Below, in pieces: positions 28,310 through 36,366 of a DNA stretch of 64,000 nt. The DNA comes from Candidatus Peregrinibacteria bacterium (GTDB taxonomy: Bacteria; Patescibacteriota; Gracilibacteria; UBA1369; LOWO2-01-FULL-3). Both the position numbers and the translations under genes were made by a program. The stretch lies in assembly GCA_030592015.1 (NCBI GenBank), contig JAUUZY010000005.1:1-64000 (forward strand), written 5' to 3'. The notes beneath the pieces were generated by a model. That model ran no database searches, was not told where the DNA came from, and saw only the letters and a program-made list of their open reading frames with translations. Each line of letters starts with the position of its first letter. Position 1 is the stretch's first letter.

Positions 28310-28804
28310 TTAGTTAGACAAAAGAATATGACACCATAGAGATGCATCTCCACTATCGGTAGGAGCTACTATGTCACCAGCTGCAGCACCTACACAGGTT
28401 GTATTTGCATTAACAAAAAGCTCAACATCTGCCCAGATACCAAAAGTATAAGTTCCACTACCAGGTGCATCTATATAAGTATAAACCTCTGCATCTTGTG
28501 GCCCAGTTGGTAGTGTACCACCAAATTCAGGCGCGAAAAGAGCACCCCAAGTGTCACCAGAAGTCCCTGTAAAGAATAGTCCTGTTGCAATTGCACCAGC
28601 TTCAGTAGGATAACCATTACCACTTTCTAGGTCATAGTTAACCAAAACTTTCTGAATCTTTTGAAGATCAGCGATCCTCTGTGTGTCACGCCCTTTAGCT
28701 GGCGCTCCAAGCAGTGTTGGCAAGAAAGCCACAGCGAGGATACCAATGATCGTAATAACGATCAGTAGCTCAATAAGGGTAAAACCCTTTTTGTTTTTTA
28801 ACAT
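28310..28804 (-). CDS. Type IV pilin (first paralogue, probable major subunit)
   Basis: The prepilin has 164 residues from the ATG at 28804. I prefer this start because the bases before it align with the second pilin's leader (ACTCCTAT, then AATGTT). An ATG two codons upstream at 28810 is possible. The N-terminal signal is KKGFTLIELLIVITIIGILA, the linker GAPAKGRDTQRIADLQKIQK, and the head has paired cysteines (NTTCVG and LWCHIL). A strong promoter in front and a strong terminator behind make it an independent unit, as expected for the most abundant pilin (inference). Confidence 0.95.
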   Translation of the reverse strand: MLKNKKGFTLIELLIVITIIGILAVAFLPTLLGAPAKGRDTQRIADLQKIQKVLVNYDLESGNGYPTEAGAIATGLFFTGTSGDTWGALFAPEFGGTLPTGPQDAEVYTYIDAPGSGTYTFGIWADVELFVNANTTCVGAAAGDIVAPTDSGDASLWCHILLSN

Positions 28805-28836
28805 TCTCATAGGAGTTAAGAATTAAACTTTCCTTA

Positions 28837-28866
28837 ATTATACCAATTATCCCATACGAAAAGCAA
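28837..28866 (-). promoter_or_regulatory. Promoter of the first pilin gene
   Basis: On the minus strand TTGCTT (28866-28861), an 18-base spacer, then TATAAT (28842-28837) preceded by TGG. It begins directly after the pilC stop codon. The predicted start is near 28830. Confidence 0.75.
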
Positions 28867-28873
28867 GTGCACT

Positions 28874-30133
28874 TTAGATTGATCCAGCCAAATTGGACAA
28901 TTCCATGATAGGCAACATGATTGCGGCCACTACCGCACCTACTGTAATACCGATAATTATAAGCATTATCGGCTCAATGATTTTTGACAAACCTGCCACG
29001 GTTGTATCAACTTCATCCTCATAAAAGTCTGCAACTTTCGCCATAATAGTATCAAGCTGAGCAGTACTTTCCCCAACTTCAATCATGCTCACCAGCATCG
29101 GAGGGAAAAGATCACTAGCAGTAATACTCTCTGCCAAAGGTATACCTTGTTTTATATCCTCAACGGAAAGCATTAATCTTTTTCTATAAACCTCATTACC
29201 AACAGAGTCAGCAGTAATCTGCATAGTTCTTATAATAGTAACACTACTATCCAGTAGGTTACTAAGGGATCTAGCAAATCGGGACAGGTGAGACTTCTTT
29301 AGTAATGCCCCAAATATAGGAATGTTAATCTTTATCTTATCTATATAGTATCTACCACTCTCAGTTTTTTTAGCGATAATGAAAGTGAGAATTAGGCCAC
29401 CAATTACAGCGGCAATCTGTAACTTTCCATTAATCAATATATCACTCATCCCCACAACGATTCGTGTAATTAGAGGTAGTTCAGTACTGGTAGAAGAAAA
29501 AAGATCTGTTAATTGTGGTATTACAAACATCAACATTACGGCAATTACAGCAACCAGTAATGTAAAAATTACAATCGGATACATAAGTGCACTTTTCACT
29601 TTTTTTCTGATGGTGCTTGATTTCTCAGTATCATGTGCAAGAACTTCCAATGTCTTACTCAATTGACCGGAAACTTCACCCGCCTGTATCATTCCAACTT
29701 CTTGCTCAAAGAAAACATCAGGAAAGGCAAACAAAGCTTCAGATAAACTTGAACCAGCCACAATTCTTCCCTCCAATTCATCAATTATCATCTTCATTCT
29801 TGGGTCTTTATTCATTTGTCTAGAAAGAGATTGAAGCGCCTTAACCATAGGAATTCCAGAATTGATCATCACGGATAGAAGGTGGAAGAAAGTCGCCTTA
29901 ACCTGAATCTTTATCTTGGAATGTTTAACCATGTAAAAGTTAATCCTTTTGAAAATATCCAAGAAAGGATTACCAGTTCCCTCAAATTGAAAATCTCTAG
30001 CCTTTTCAAGCTCAATCCCTGTAGTAGACTCTTCCTTAATGTTCAGAATTACTCGCTTCTTTTTTTCCTGATCAACCTTGAAAGCTTCGCTACCATATGT
30101 TGAGAAATCCTTGTTTTCTTTTTGTTCTGGCAT
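28874..30133 (-). CDS. pilC: Type IV pilus inner-membrane platform protein PilC/GspF
   Basis: PilC is the polytopic platform that couples the assembly ATPase to pilin insertion. The 419-residue protein has two copies of the T2SSF domain. The first contains ATFFHLLSVMINSGIPMVKAL and the second HLSRFARSLSNLLDSSVTI. Hydrophobic segments lie at about residues 188-208, 238-255 and 385-410. It begins one base after the pilB stop codon. The N-terminal 80 residues are charged and cytoplasmic. Confidence 0.95.
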   Translation of the reverse strand: MPEQKENKDFSTYGSEAFKVDQEKKKRVILNIKEESTTGIELEKARDFQFEGTGNPFLDIFKRINFYMVKHSKIKIQVKATFFHLLSVMINSGIPMVKALQSLSRQMNKDPRMKMIIDELEGRIVAGSSLSEALFAFPDVFFEQEVGMIQAGEVSGQLSKTLEVLAHDTEKSSTIRKKVKSALMYPIVIFTLLVAVIAVMLMFVIPQLTDLFSSTSTELPLITRIVVGMSDILINGKLQIAAVIGGLILTFIIAKKTESGRYYIDKIKINIPIFGALLKKSHLSRFARSLSNLLDSSVTIIRTMQITADSVGNEVYRKRLMLSVEDIKQGIPLAESITASDLFPPMLVSMIEVGESTAQLDTIMAKVADFYEDEVDTTVAGLSKIIEPIMLIIIGITVGAVVAAIMLPIMELSNLAGSI

Positions 30134-30134
30134 A

Positions 30135-31655
30135 TTATTCAGTTTTACGTGCTACACGGTAAACTTCATCCAGTGTTGTAACACCTTCAAGGGCCTTGAT
30201 GATTCCAGATTGTTCCAAAGTCACCATTCCCGCTTTTTGGGCAGATTCCTGTAGTGCCATCATAGTAGCTCCTTCAGAAATTAACTTCCTAAGCTCATTA
30301 TTCATTCTAAATACTTCATAAAGACCAAGTCGCCCACTATATCCAATATCGTTACACTTATCACAACCCTTAGCTTCATAGAACTGTAGCTTTTCAACAA
30401 GCTGAGGATCAACCTCACCTTCTGCATGCAGGTTCTCAAGAGCTTTTTTCACCAAATCAATCATTTCAGGACTGGTTTCTGCAGGGCCTTTACAATGTTC
30501 ACATATCTTTCTAACCAAACGTTGGGCAATAATAATTTCAATAGTTGAATTCAATAGATAAGGCTGGATTCCCATATTGATCAAACGTGTAATAGACTCA
30601 ACTGCACTATTCGTATGCAGTGTAGAGAATACCAAGTGACCTGTAAGAGAAGCCTCGATAGCAGTATTTCCAGTTTCTTTATCACGAATCTCACCTACCA
30701 TCACAATATCCGGATCCTGACGTAGGGCAGCCCTCATTCCAGTGGCAAAATCATAGTCGATGTCATGATGCACCTGACTCTGATTCAAACCATCAAGCTG
30801 GATTTCCACCGGATCCTCAATAGTAAGGATATTCACCCCTATCTTATTTACACGCATCAAGCATGAGTACAGAGTAGTTGTTTTACCTGAACCTGTAGGA
30901 CCAGTAGTAATAATAATTCCATTTGGAGATTCCAAGGCCTCCTCCATGTGTCTCAAACTAATTCCTGAAATTCCCAACTCCGGCAAATCAGGTATTTTTC
31001 GTGACTTGTCCTGCAAACGCATTACAATCTTTTCTCCATTTACAGTAGGCAAAGTAGAAACACGAAGATCCATCTCTCGTCCGTCCTTAGTTGTAACATC
31101 GGCTCTTCCATCTTGAGGAATTCGCTGTTCATCAATTTTTAAATTGGACATGATCTTTATACGTGAAACAACCGCAGGATGAAGGTTCGAAGGATACTCA
31201 ACGATATGTCTAAGAACTCCATCAATACGATACCTAATTCTTACGTGAGACTTTAGTGGCTCTATATGGATATCAGAAGATTTCAGATCTAAGGCATAAC
31301 CTATGGAGATCATAACCATCTGAGGAATATTTGCTGCCAAAATGCTGTCATGCAATTGAGTCAATTTTTTGTCATTTGCCTTCTTGATTGCTAAATCCTT
31401 CTCTTTATCATCCGTAGTTGGAGTCGCAGGAGCAACTGCTGCGGGCTGAGCCGTAGGAGCGGCAGGGCTAGGACTAGGTTCCGGAAGAGGCTTAGGCATT
31501 GGAGCCGGTTTAGCCAGAGGGGCTGGTTTAGCTACGGGAACTGGTGCGGCCACAGGAGCCGGTTTAGCCACGGGGGCAACCGGAGGAACAACAGTTTTTA
31601 CTACCGGAGTAGCTTGAGTAACCTGAGCTTGTTGTGCATTGTTTTCATCAGCCAC
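30135..31655 (-). CDS. pilB: Type IV pilus assembly ATPase PilB/GspE
   Basis: PilB is the motor that drives pilin polymerisation. The 506-residue protein has Walker A GPTGSGKTTTLY, an Asp box ILTIEDPVEIQ, Walker B VMVGEIRDKET and a His box STLHTNSAVES. The CEHC and CDKC pairs bind zinc. The family's usual N-terminal MshEN-type domain is missing. Instead the first 75 residues are an Ala/Pro-rich tract made of PVAKPAP-like units. The start is GTG, immediately after the TAA of the upstream PilO-like gene. No retraction ATPase PilT is in the window. Confidence 0.96.
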   Translation of the reverse strand: MADENNAQQAQVTQATPVVKTVVPPVAPVAKPAPVAAPVPVAKPAPLAKPAPMPKPLPEPSPSPAAPTAQPAAVAPATPTTDDKEKDLAIKKANDKKLTQLHDSILAANIPQMVMISIGYALDLKSSDIHIEPLKSHVRIRYRIDGVLRHIVEYPSNLHPAVVSRIKIMSNLKIDEQRIPQDGRADVTTKDGREMDLRVSTLPTVNGEKIVMRLQDKSRKIPDLPELGISGISLRHMEEALESPNGIIITTGPTGSGKTTTLYSCLMRVNKIGVNILTIEDPVEIQLDGLNQSQVHHDIDYDFATGMRAALRQDPDIVMVGEIRDKETGNTAIEASLTGHLVFSTLHTNSAVESITRLINMGIQPYLLNSTIEIIIAQRLVRKICEHCKGPAETSPEMIDLVKKALENLHAEGEVDPQLVEKLQFYEAKGCDKCNDIGYSGRLGLYEVFRMNNELRKLISEGATMMALQESAQKAGMVTLEQSGIIKALEGVTTLDEVYRVARKTE

Positions 31656-32294
31656 TTAAATATTTTTTTGGAAATAAGCATTGATTTGAACAGAGAAATT
31701 TATAATTTCTTCAGTCGTAGTTTCTCCCGCCTCGTTATCAGTAGATTCCTCTATAAAACTTAATCTAATAGAAGAAATATCCATCAATCTAACTTGGTCA
31801 TTTAATGATCCGGAATTCTCAACTAAATGCAAAAACTTCGTAAAGTTGTCATTTGAACTCTTAATACTCATTCTTAGAGGCAAAATAGCGAAGTTTTCAC
31901 TTTCAATAACATCTCTATAGTTGATATTTGAAACCTCAAATGAATCGGTTTTAGTGTTTAACTGTTGCTCAAAAGAGTCAATTTGTCTAGTCAGGTCAGT
32001 ATAGCTATCACCCAAAGGGAAAATGTTAGAAAGCCTTTCCTCAATTTCTTCGTTCACAGCGTTAAATGAGTCTTTACTTGCATCATAAATAGCTTTTTCA
32101 TCTGAAACTGTATCAGTCAATGCATTGATAAAGGTCTTATTAACATCAACAGCAGTTCTAAGAGTAGAATATTCCTGCCACTTATTAAAGCTGTAGAAGC
32201 CCATGGTTAAAAACAAAACAAGGCATAAAAGCGCATATGTTTTTATATAAGTTTTCTGCCTCTTCTCTACTAGTTTATATGATACTTCTGACAT
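31656..32294 (-). CDS. PilO-like inner-membrane alignment protein
   Basis: This 212-residue protein has a short cytoplasmic N-terminus, one membrane helix (TYALLCLVLFLTMGFYSF), a coiled coil over about residues 45-115 and a C-terminal alpha/beta domain (ILPLRMSIKSSNDNFTKFLH). That layout and its place just before pilB match PilO, which with PilN links the platform to other pilus parts. The assignment rests on architecture more than on sharp motifs. Confidence 0.75.
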   Translation of the reverse strand: MSEVSYKLVEKRQKTYIKTYALLCLVLFLTMGFYSFNKWQEYSTLRTAVDVNKTFINALTDTVSDEKAIYDASKDSFNAVNEEIEERLSNIFPLGDSYTDLTRQIDSFEQQLNTKTDSFEVSNINYRDVIESENFAILPLRMSIKSSNDNFTKFLHLVENSGSLNDQVRLMDISSIRLSFIEESTDNEAGETTTEEIINFSVQINAYFQKNI

Positions 32295-32310
32295 AAGGGG
32301 TATTAATCAA

Positions 32311-33615
32311 TTAAAATGGTATTTCATCTTCAGGAAATTCATCTGCCATTGGATCGAAAGTCGTAATTGCTTCAGGCAGTACAAGCTCATCTTCAGTCAA
32401 CAGAAAGTCAATCTTTAAGCTGGCAATGAATCCATCGTCAAAGGATCCTGATTTACTGAAAGACTTCATACCTGCACCTTCAAAGAATTCAGAGGCATTC
32501 AGTTTATCAATCAAATTGGTGATAAGTGTAAAGTTTGTTGTATCAAATCTCTTAGTTTCGCCAACTATAGAAATCTTTCTTGATTCAGTATTGAAGTCAT
32601 AACTTTTATAAGTTATTCCACCAAGGTCGGTATAGAGATCAGCACTATACTGATTATCTACAGCAATAGTTTTTAAATTAATTTCATTTATAACATCAGA
32701 CCATCTTATTCTATTGTTCTTTATGTCCTGAACAATACTCAAGTCATTCACAATCAAACTGTTAACATTCTTGATCAAATCAGCAAGTTCTTCATTACTG
32801 AGAGCATCAAAGTCAGCATCCAAAATCAGTGAACTTAGTGCAGTATTGCCAACAAGATTAATAGTTTGACGATAATTCTTACTTTCCCTTTTTGCATCAT
32901 CATTTTCGTCATTAATGAGTTCATTGGATTTAATATTTAGCTTTGATGATAATTCCTGGTCAAACAAAATATCGAGTTGGCTTTGCTCAGTTATTTCTTT
33001 ATCAATCAGAGATGCAGTGAATGGCTGAGTCAATTTATCAGTAGCAAGTAAGAATACTACTCTCAAATCATCTCTAAGCGATTCAAGTTCGGTCTCAGCC
33101 TTATCTTTGTCCGATTTTGTAGAAGTTTGGCTATCAGAGACTTCAAAATTTTGAGTAAAAGCATCTCCAAAGAAGCTAAACTCATCCAAATAAGCTTTAA
33201 GCTGTAAATAGTTATAAAAATTGAAATTGCTTTGTAGATTTATTATCTCAGAATTTGTGGAAGCAAGCTGTTTTGACACATTGGGAATACCAAAGGTGTC
33301 ACTCGCAAATTCCAACTTATCAGTCAACTGAGAGGTAAAAAATACAATTGAAGCAAGGCTCACAAAAAGGAAAACCGCAAAAAGAGTTTTTAGGAAAACC
33401 AGAAGAACACTCTTCTGTGGTGTTAGTCCTCGAAGTAGACTTGAATCAATCTCCGGTGCAGCCTCTAGGACTCCACCCTCTTCTTCTCCAGATTCCGTTG
33501 AGACAATATTTTTTATGAGGTCAGAGCTTTCACTAGCCTTTCCGCCTTTATCAAGTGGATTAGAAAATACTTCATCTCCTTTGGGCTTAGCTCCTTCATT
33601 TGTTTTGTCAGCCAT
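32311..33615 (-). CDS. PilN-like membrane protein, first gene of the pilus operon
   Basis: The protein has 434 residues: a charged cytoplasmic part (about 1-68), one membrane helix (LKTLFAVFLFVSLASIVFF), and a long extracytoplasmic part. Its end resembles the ferredoxin-like domain of PilN (KISIVGETKRFDTTNFTLI...NLIDKLNASEFF). It is much longer than an ordinary PilN of about 200 residues. The middle is helical and Asp/Ser-rich. No pilM is seen next to it. The PilO-like gene follows after 16 bases. Confidence 0.65.
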   Translation of the reverse strand: MADKTNEGAKPKGDEVFSNPLDKGGKASESSDLIKNIVSTESGEEEGGVLEAAPEIDSSLLRGLTPQKSVLLVFLKTLFAVFLFVSLASIVFFTSQLTDKLEFASDTFGIPNVSKQLASTNSEIINLQSNFNFYNYLQLKAYLDEFSFFGDAFTQNFEVSDSQTSTKSDKDKAETELESLRDDLRVVFLLATDKLTQPFTASLIDKEITEQSQLDILFDQELSSKLNIKSNELINDENDDAKRESKNYRQTINLVGNTALSSLILDADFDALSNEELADLIKNVNSLIVNDLSIVQDIKNNRIRWSDVINEINLKTIAVDNQYSADLYTDLGGITYKSYDFNTESRKISIVGETKRFDTTNFTLITNLIDKLNASEFFEGAGMKSFSKSGSFDDGFIASLKIDFLLTEDELVLPEAITTFDPMADEFPEDEIPF

Positions 33616-33648
33616 TTTTGTTTTTATTTTTATTCATGCATTCTATAT

Positions 33649-33677
33649 ATATTAGCAGATTTTGCCCCGTTCGTAAA
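33649..33677 (-). promoter_or_regulatory. Promoter of the pilus assembly operon
   Basis: On the minus strand TTTACG (33677-33672), 17 bases, then TAATAT (33654-33649) preceded by TGC. The predicted start near 33642 gives a 27-base leader. It lies directly downstream of the rplL terminator, so the pilus operon is insulated from the ribosomal operon. Confidence 0.65.
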
Positions 33678-33688
33678 GGTCTAAGTAC

Positions 33689-33725
33689 AAAAAAACGCCT
33701 ACTCCACAATGGGAATAGACGTTTT
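33689..33725 (-). terminator. Terminator of rplJ-rplL
   Basis: On the minus strand AAACG(T)CTA(T)TCC pairs with GGA(G)TAG(G)CGTTT around a six-base loop (two mismatches in 13 pairs) and is followed by a run of seven Ts. It lies 15 bases after the rplL stop. Confidence 0.9.
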
Positions 33726-33740
33726 CGAAAGTTTTCCTTA

Positions 33741-34235
33741 CTACACAAGTTCTACGCTTGCACCAGCATCTTCAAGTTTTTTCTTTAGTTCCTCAGCTTC
33801 AGCTGCATCAACACCTTCTTTGATAGCCTTTGGAGCAGCATCAACTAGGTCTTTAGCTTCTTTTAGCCCAAGTCCAAGAATATCTTTTACTGCTTTGATA
33901 ACGGCGATCTTTTGTCCTCCTGCCCCAGCAAGAATAACATCTTTCTTTCCGTCACCATCATCAGCTTCTCCACCACCTGCAGGTGCAGCACCTCCAGCCA
34001 TCATCATTGGTGCAGCAGCAGTAACTCCGAATTTTTCCTCAAGAGCTGTTACAAGCTTCGAAAGTTCCAATACTGGAAGTTTTTCTACCATATCAACGAT
34101 TTTTTGAGCATCTTTACTTAGCTCTACAGATGCAGCAGCCTCTTCTTTTTTAGGCTCTTCTTTTTTAGTTTCTTCTACTTTTGGAGCAGCTTCTTCAGTT
34201 GCTGTCTCCTCAGTTGTTTTTTCTTCGTCTGCCAT
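33741..34235 (-). CDS. rplL: 50S ribosomal protein L7/L12 with an N-terminal extension
   Basis: L7/L12 forms the mobile stalk of the 50S subunit that recruits translational GTPases. The C-terminal domain is normal ([24 protein letters not shown]), as are the Ala/Gly hinge and the dimerisation domain ([24 protein letters not shown]). At 164 residues it is about 40 longer than usual. The extra is an N-terminal Glu/Lys/Ala/Thr tract before the dimerisation helices. The ATG context (TTACAAAACTATGG) matches that of the DUF4153-like gene. It is downstream of rplJ. Confidence 0.97.
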   Translation of the reverse strand: MADEEKTTEETATEEAAPKVEETKKEEPKKEEAAASVELSKDAQKIVDMVEKLPVLELSKLVTALEEKFGVTAAAPMMMAGGAAPAGGGEADDGDGKKDVILAGAGGQKIAVIKAVKDILGLGLKEAKDLVDAAPKAIKEGVDAAEAEELKKKLEDAGASVELV

Positions 34236-34283
34236 AGTTTTGTAAGTTAGTAATTAATATTATTAAAAAAATTGACAATAAGT

Positions 34284-34817
34284 TTATCCTGTTGCCTCCT
34301 GTTTCTCTCGAACTGCATCAAGTACACGAACAAATCCTGAAATAGTATTGTTGAGCACTCCATGAAATCCTTGGATAGGAGATTTGAGAATGTAAACGAA
34401 TTTTGCAAGTAGTTCATCTTTTCCAGGTAGCATTGCAAGTTCCTTTGCTTCTGATATAGATAAAATTTTGCCTTCAAAAATAGCACCAAGCAGCTTAAGA
34501 CCTTCCACTTTCTTGCTTGTTTCGTATATCAATTTAGCAGCTGCAAGCTCATCTTCCATACTAAATGCAACAGCAACCGGTCCATCTAGAGATTCGCCGG
34601 GAATCTCATCAAAACCAGCCTCCTTAGCAGCCAGCTTGATTAATGTCTTCTTTGCAACTTTAAAACTCACACCCTTTTCTCTCATGCTGTCGCGAAGAGA
34701 ATGCATGTCGTTCACATTAAGTCCGTGAAATTGAGAGAAAACAACAGACTTTGCGTTTTTCATCTTTTCAACCAAATCCTTTAATGTCTCTTCCTTTTGT
34801 GCTTTTGTAACTGCCAT
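34284..34817 (-). CDS. rplJ: 50S ribosomal protein L10
   Basis: L10 anchors the L7/L12 stalk to 23S rRNA. The 177-residue product contains the expected KAQKEETLKDLVEKMKNA start, the VVFSQFHGLNV strand and a C-terminal helix that binds L7/L12 dimers. It is the first gene of the pair with rplL, 48 bases upstream of it. In most bacteria rplK-rplA precede and rpoB follows. Neither is present here, so the operon is reduced to two genes. Confidence 0.97.
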   Translation of the reverse strand: MAVTKAQKEETLKDLVEKMKNAKSVVFSQFHGLNVNDMHSLRDSMREKGVSFKVAKKTLIKLAAKEAGFDEIPGESLDGPVAVAFSMEDELAAAKLIYETSKKVEGLKLLGAIFEGKILSISEAKELAMLPGKDELLAKFVYILKSPIQGFHGVLNNTISGFVRVLDAVREKQEATG

Positions 34818-34828
34818 AATTGATTAAT

Positions 34829-34952
34829 TAAAAAATCTCGATCCATTCGCATAGACATCGAGATAATAACGGTTGCCTCTGTTCAAAGGCTTCTGAAATT
34901 TCATCGTCTGGGCAGGTTTTATGCCTTTTTCTGGCTACCTACTGTCTATGAC
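34829..34952 (-). ncRNA. L10 (rplJ) ribosomal leader with attenuator hairpin
   Basis: The 5' region of the rplJ transcript contains the L10-leader signature GACAGTAGGT followed by AACCTGCCCAGA, the conserved L10-binding kink-turn region. Closer to the gene ATCTCGAT (34864-34857) and ATCGAGAT (34842-34835) form a perfect 8-base stem followed by six Ts (34834-34829), an intrinsic terminator before the ATG. Excess L10-L12 complex is known to bind such leaders. Here repression would work by premature termination (inference). Confidence 0.8.
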
Positions 34953-34958
34953 TTACAC

Positions 34959-34987
34959 ACTTTAAGTTATGACTAGTCAAAAGTCAA
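34959..34987 (-). promoter_or_regulatory. Probable rplJ promoter
   Basis: On the minus strand TTGACT (34987-34982), 17 bases, then TAAAGT (34964-34959). The start would be near 34952, just before the L10-leader core. The -10 is imperfect. Confidence 0.5.
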
Positions 34988-35043
34988 AGAAAAGTAGCAA
35001 AAAAGTCGAATAATCTATATATTTACAGCCATAATAAACAAGC

Positions 35044-35970
35044 ATGGAAATACTAGAGGACTTAACATCCTTTAAAAAATCGGCAAAAAGACCATTAATT
35101 GTGGTACTTGGACCTACAGCATCGGGCAAAACTGCTCTTTCTTTAAAAATTGCTCATCATATTGATGCTGAAATAATTTCTACAGATTCCAGACAGGTAT
35201 ATAAAGAGATGGAGATTGGAACAGATATAATACAGCCTGAGCAGCAGGAAGGAATTGCTCATCATATGCTTGGGATTCGGACACCGGACCAGACTCTTAC
35301 AACAGGGGAATACAAAGAAATAGCGCTTCAAAAAATAGAGGAGATATATAAAAGAGGGCATATTCCAATTTTAGTGGGAGGCACAGGTCTATATATAAGC
35401 TCTATTATAGAAGGCTACGATATTCCCAGAATTCCACCAAACGAAGAGTTGCGTCGGCAGCTACAAAAGGAGCTAGATGAAAAGGGCAGTGCTCACATTC
35501 ATGAGAAATTAAAAAAAATGGATCCAAAGGCAGCTGAAAAGATTCATCCAAACAATATTCCATATATTATTCGTGCAATCGAAATAAATATTGAAAGCGG
35601 AGAAAATAAAGCTGACAAAAAAAATGAATTCAGCTCACCGTTTGATCTATATATGATAGGAATAAACTGGCCGAGAGAAGAGCTCTATGCAAGGGTGAAT
35701 CTGCGAGTGGATCTTCAACTGAAGCGGGGACTCATAGAGGAAGTAAAGACACTAATGGAAAAGAAATATCCGGAAAACTTGCCTGCTATGTCGTCTCTTG
35801 GAGCGAAAGAAATTATTCCATATATAAATGGGGAAATGACTCTTGAAGACTGCATAGAAATTCTCAAAAGAAACACTAGAAGATACGCAAAAAGACAAAT
35901 GACATGGTTTAGAAGGTATGATAATGTGACTTGGCTAAATCCGAGCGAATTGGAAAAAATAATTAATTAA
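35044..35970 (+). CDS. miaA: tRNA dimethylallyltransferase
   Basis: MiaA adds an isopentenyl group to A37 of tRNAs that read codons beginning with U. The 308-residue protein has the P-loop GPTASGKT near residues 23-30, the DSRQVYKEMEIGTD substrate segment, VGGTGLYISSIIEGY, and the C-terminal RNTRRYAKRQMTWFRR. It heads a compact plus-strand operon, with mazG starting 5 bases later. No Shine-Dalgarno sequence is present. Confidence 0.97.
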   Translation: MEILEDLTSFKKSAKRPLIVVLGPTASGKTALSLKIAHHIDAEIISTDSRQVYKEMEIGTDIIQPEQQEGIAHHMLGIRTPDQTLTTGEYKEIALQKIEEIYKRGHIPILVGGTGLYISSIIEGYDIPRIPPNEELRRQLQKELDEKGSAHIHEKLKKMDPKAAEKIHPNNIPYIIRAIEINIESGENKADKKNEFSSPFDLYMIGINWPREELYARVNLRVDLQLKRGLIEEVKTLMEKKYPENLPAMSSLGAKEIIPYINGEMTLEDCIEILKRNTRRYAKRQMTWFRRYDNVTWLNPSELEKIIN

Positions 35971-35975
35971 AACTC

Positions 35976-36365
35976 ATGGCAAAAACAGAATTCAAAGATT
36001 TAATATTCCTGGCGGAGAAACTTCGCTCAGAATTGGGATGTCCATGGGATAGAAAACAGACAATAGCGAGCATGCTCAAGTGCGTAGATGATGAGGTAAG
36101 CGAAGTGAGGGAAGCCATAGAAAACGGAGATCACGATAATCTTAGAGAAGAATTGGGCGATGTGCTTTTTCAGATTGTGATGATTTCTCAGATCGCAAAA
36201 GAGAATGGATACTTTGATATGGATGATGTAGTCAAAGATATTGATGAAAAAATCAGATCACGGCATACCTGGGTTTTTGGTGAAGACAGAGATAAAGTGA
36301 AAACTCCGGAGGATGCAATTGCTCTATGGGCAAAAAACAAAGAAAAAGAAAAATCTAATAAATAA
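35976..36365 (+). CDS. mazG: MazG-type nucleotide pyrophosphohydrolase
   Basis: MazG hydrolyses nucleoside triphosphates to monophosphates and pyrophosphate, cleaning nucleotide pools. The 129-residue protein holds one MazG domain: CPWDRKQTIASMLKCVDDEVSEV, then EELGDVLFQIVMISQIAKE with the metal-binding Glu/Asp residues, and the C-terminal HTWVFGE. E. coli MazG has two domains. Single-domain forms are common. It sits between miaA and recJ with gaps of 5 and 1 bases. Confidence 0.92.
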   Translation: MAKTEFKDLIFLAEKLRSELGCPWDRKQTIASMLKCVDDEVSEVREAIENGDHDNLREELGDVLFQIVMISQIAKENGYFDMDDVVKDIDEKIRSRHTWVFGEDRDKVKTPEDAIALWAKNKEKEKSNK

Positions 36366-36366
36366 A

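Noticed and set aside
36313-36366. Longer start of recJ overlapping mazG
   Set aside because: It adds a Lys-rich tract in overlap with mazG, while a good ATG lies one base after the mazG stop.
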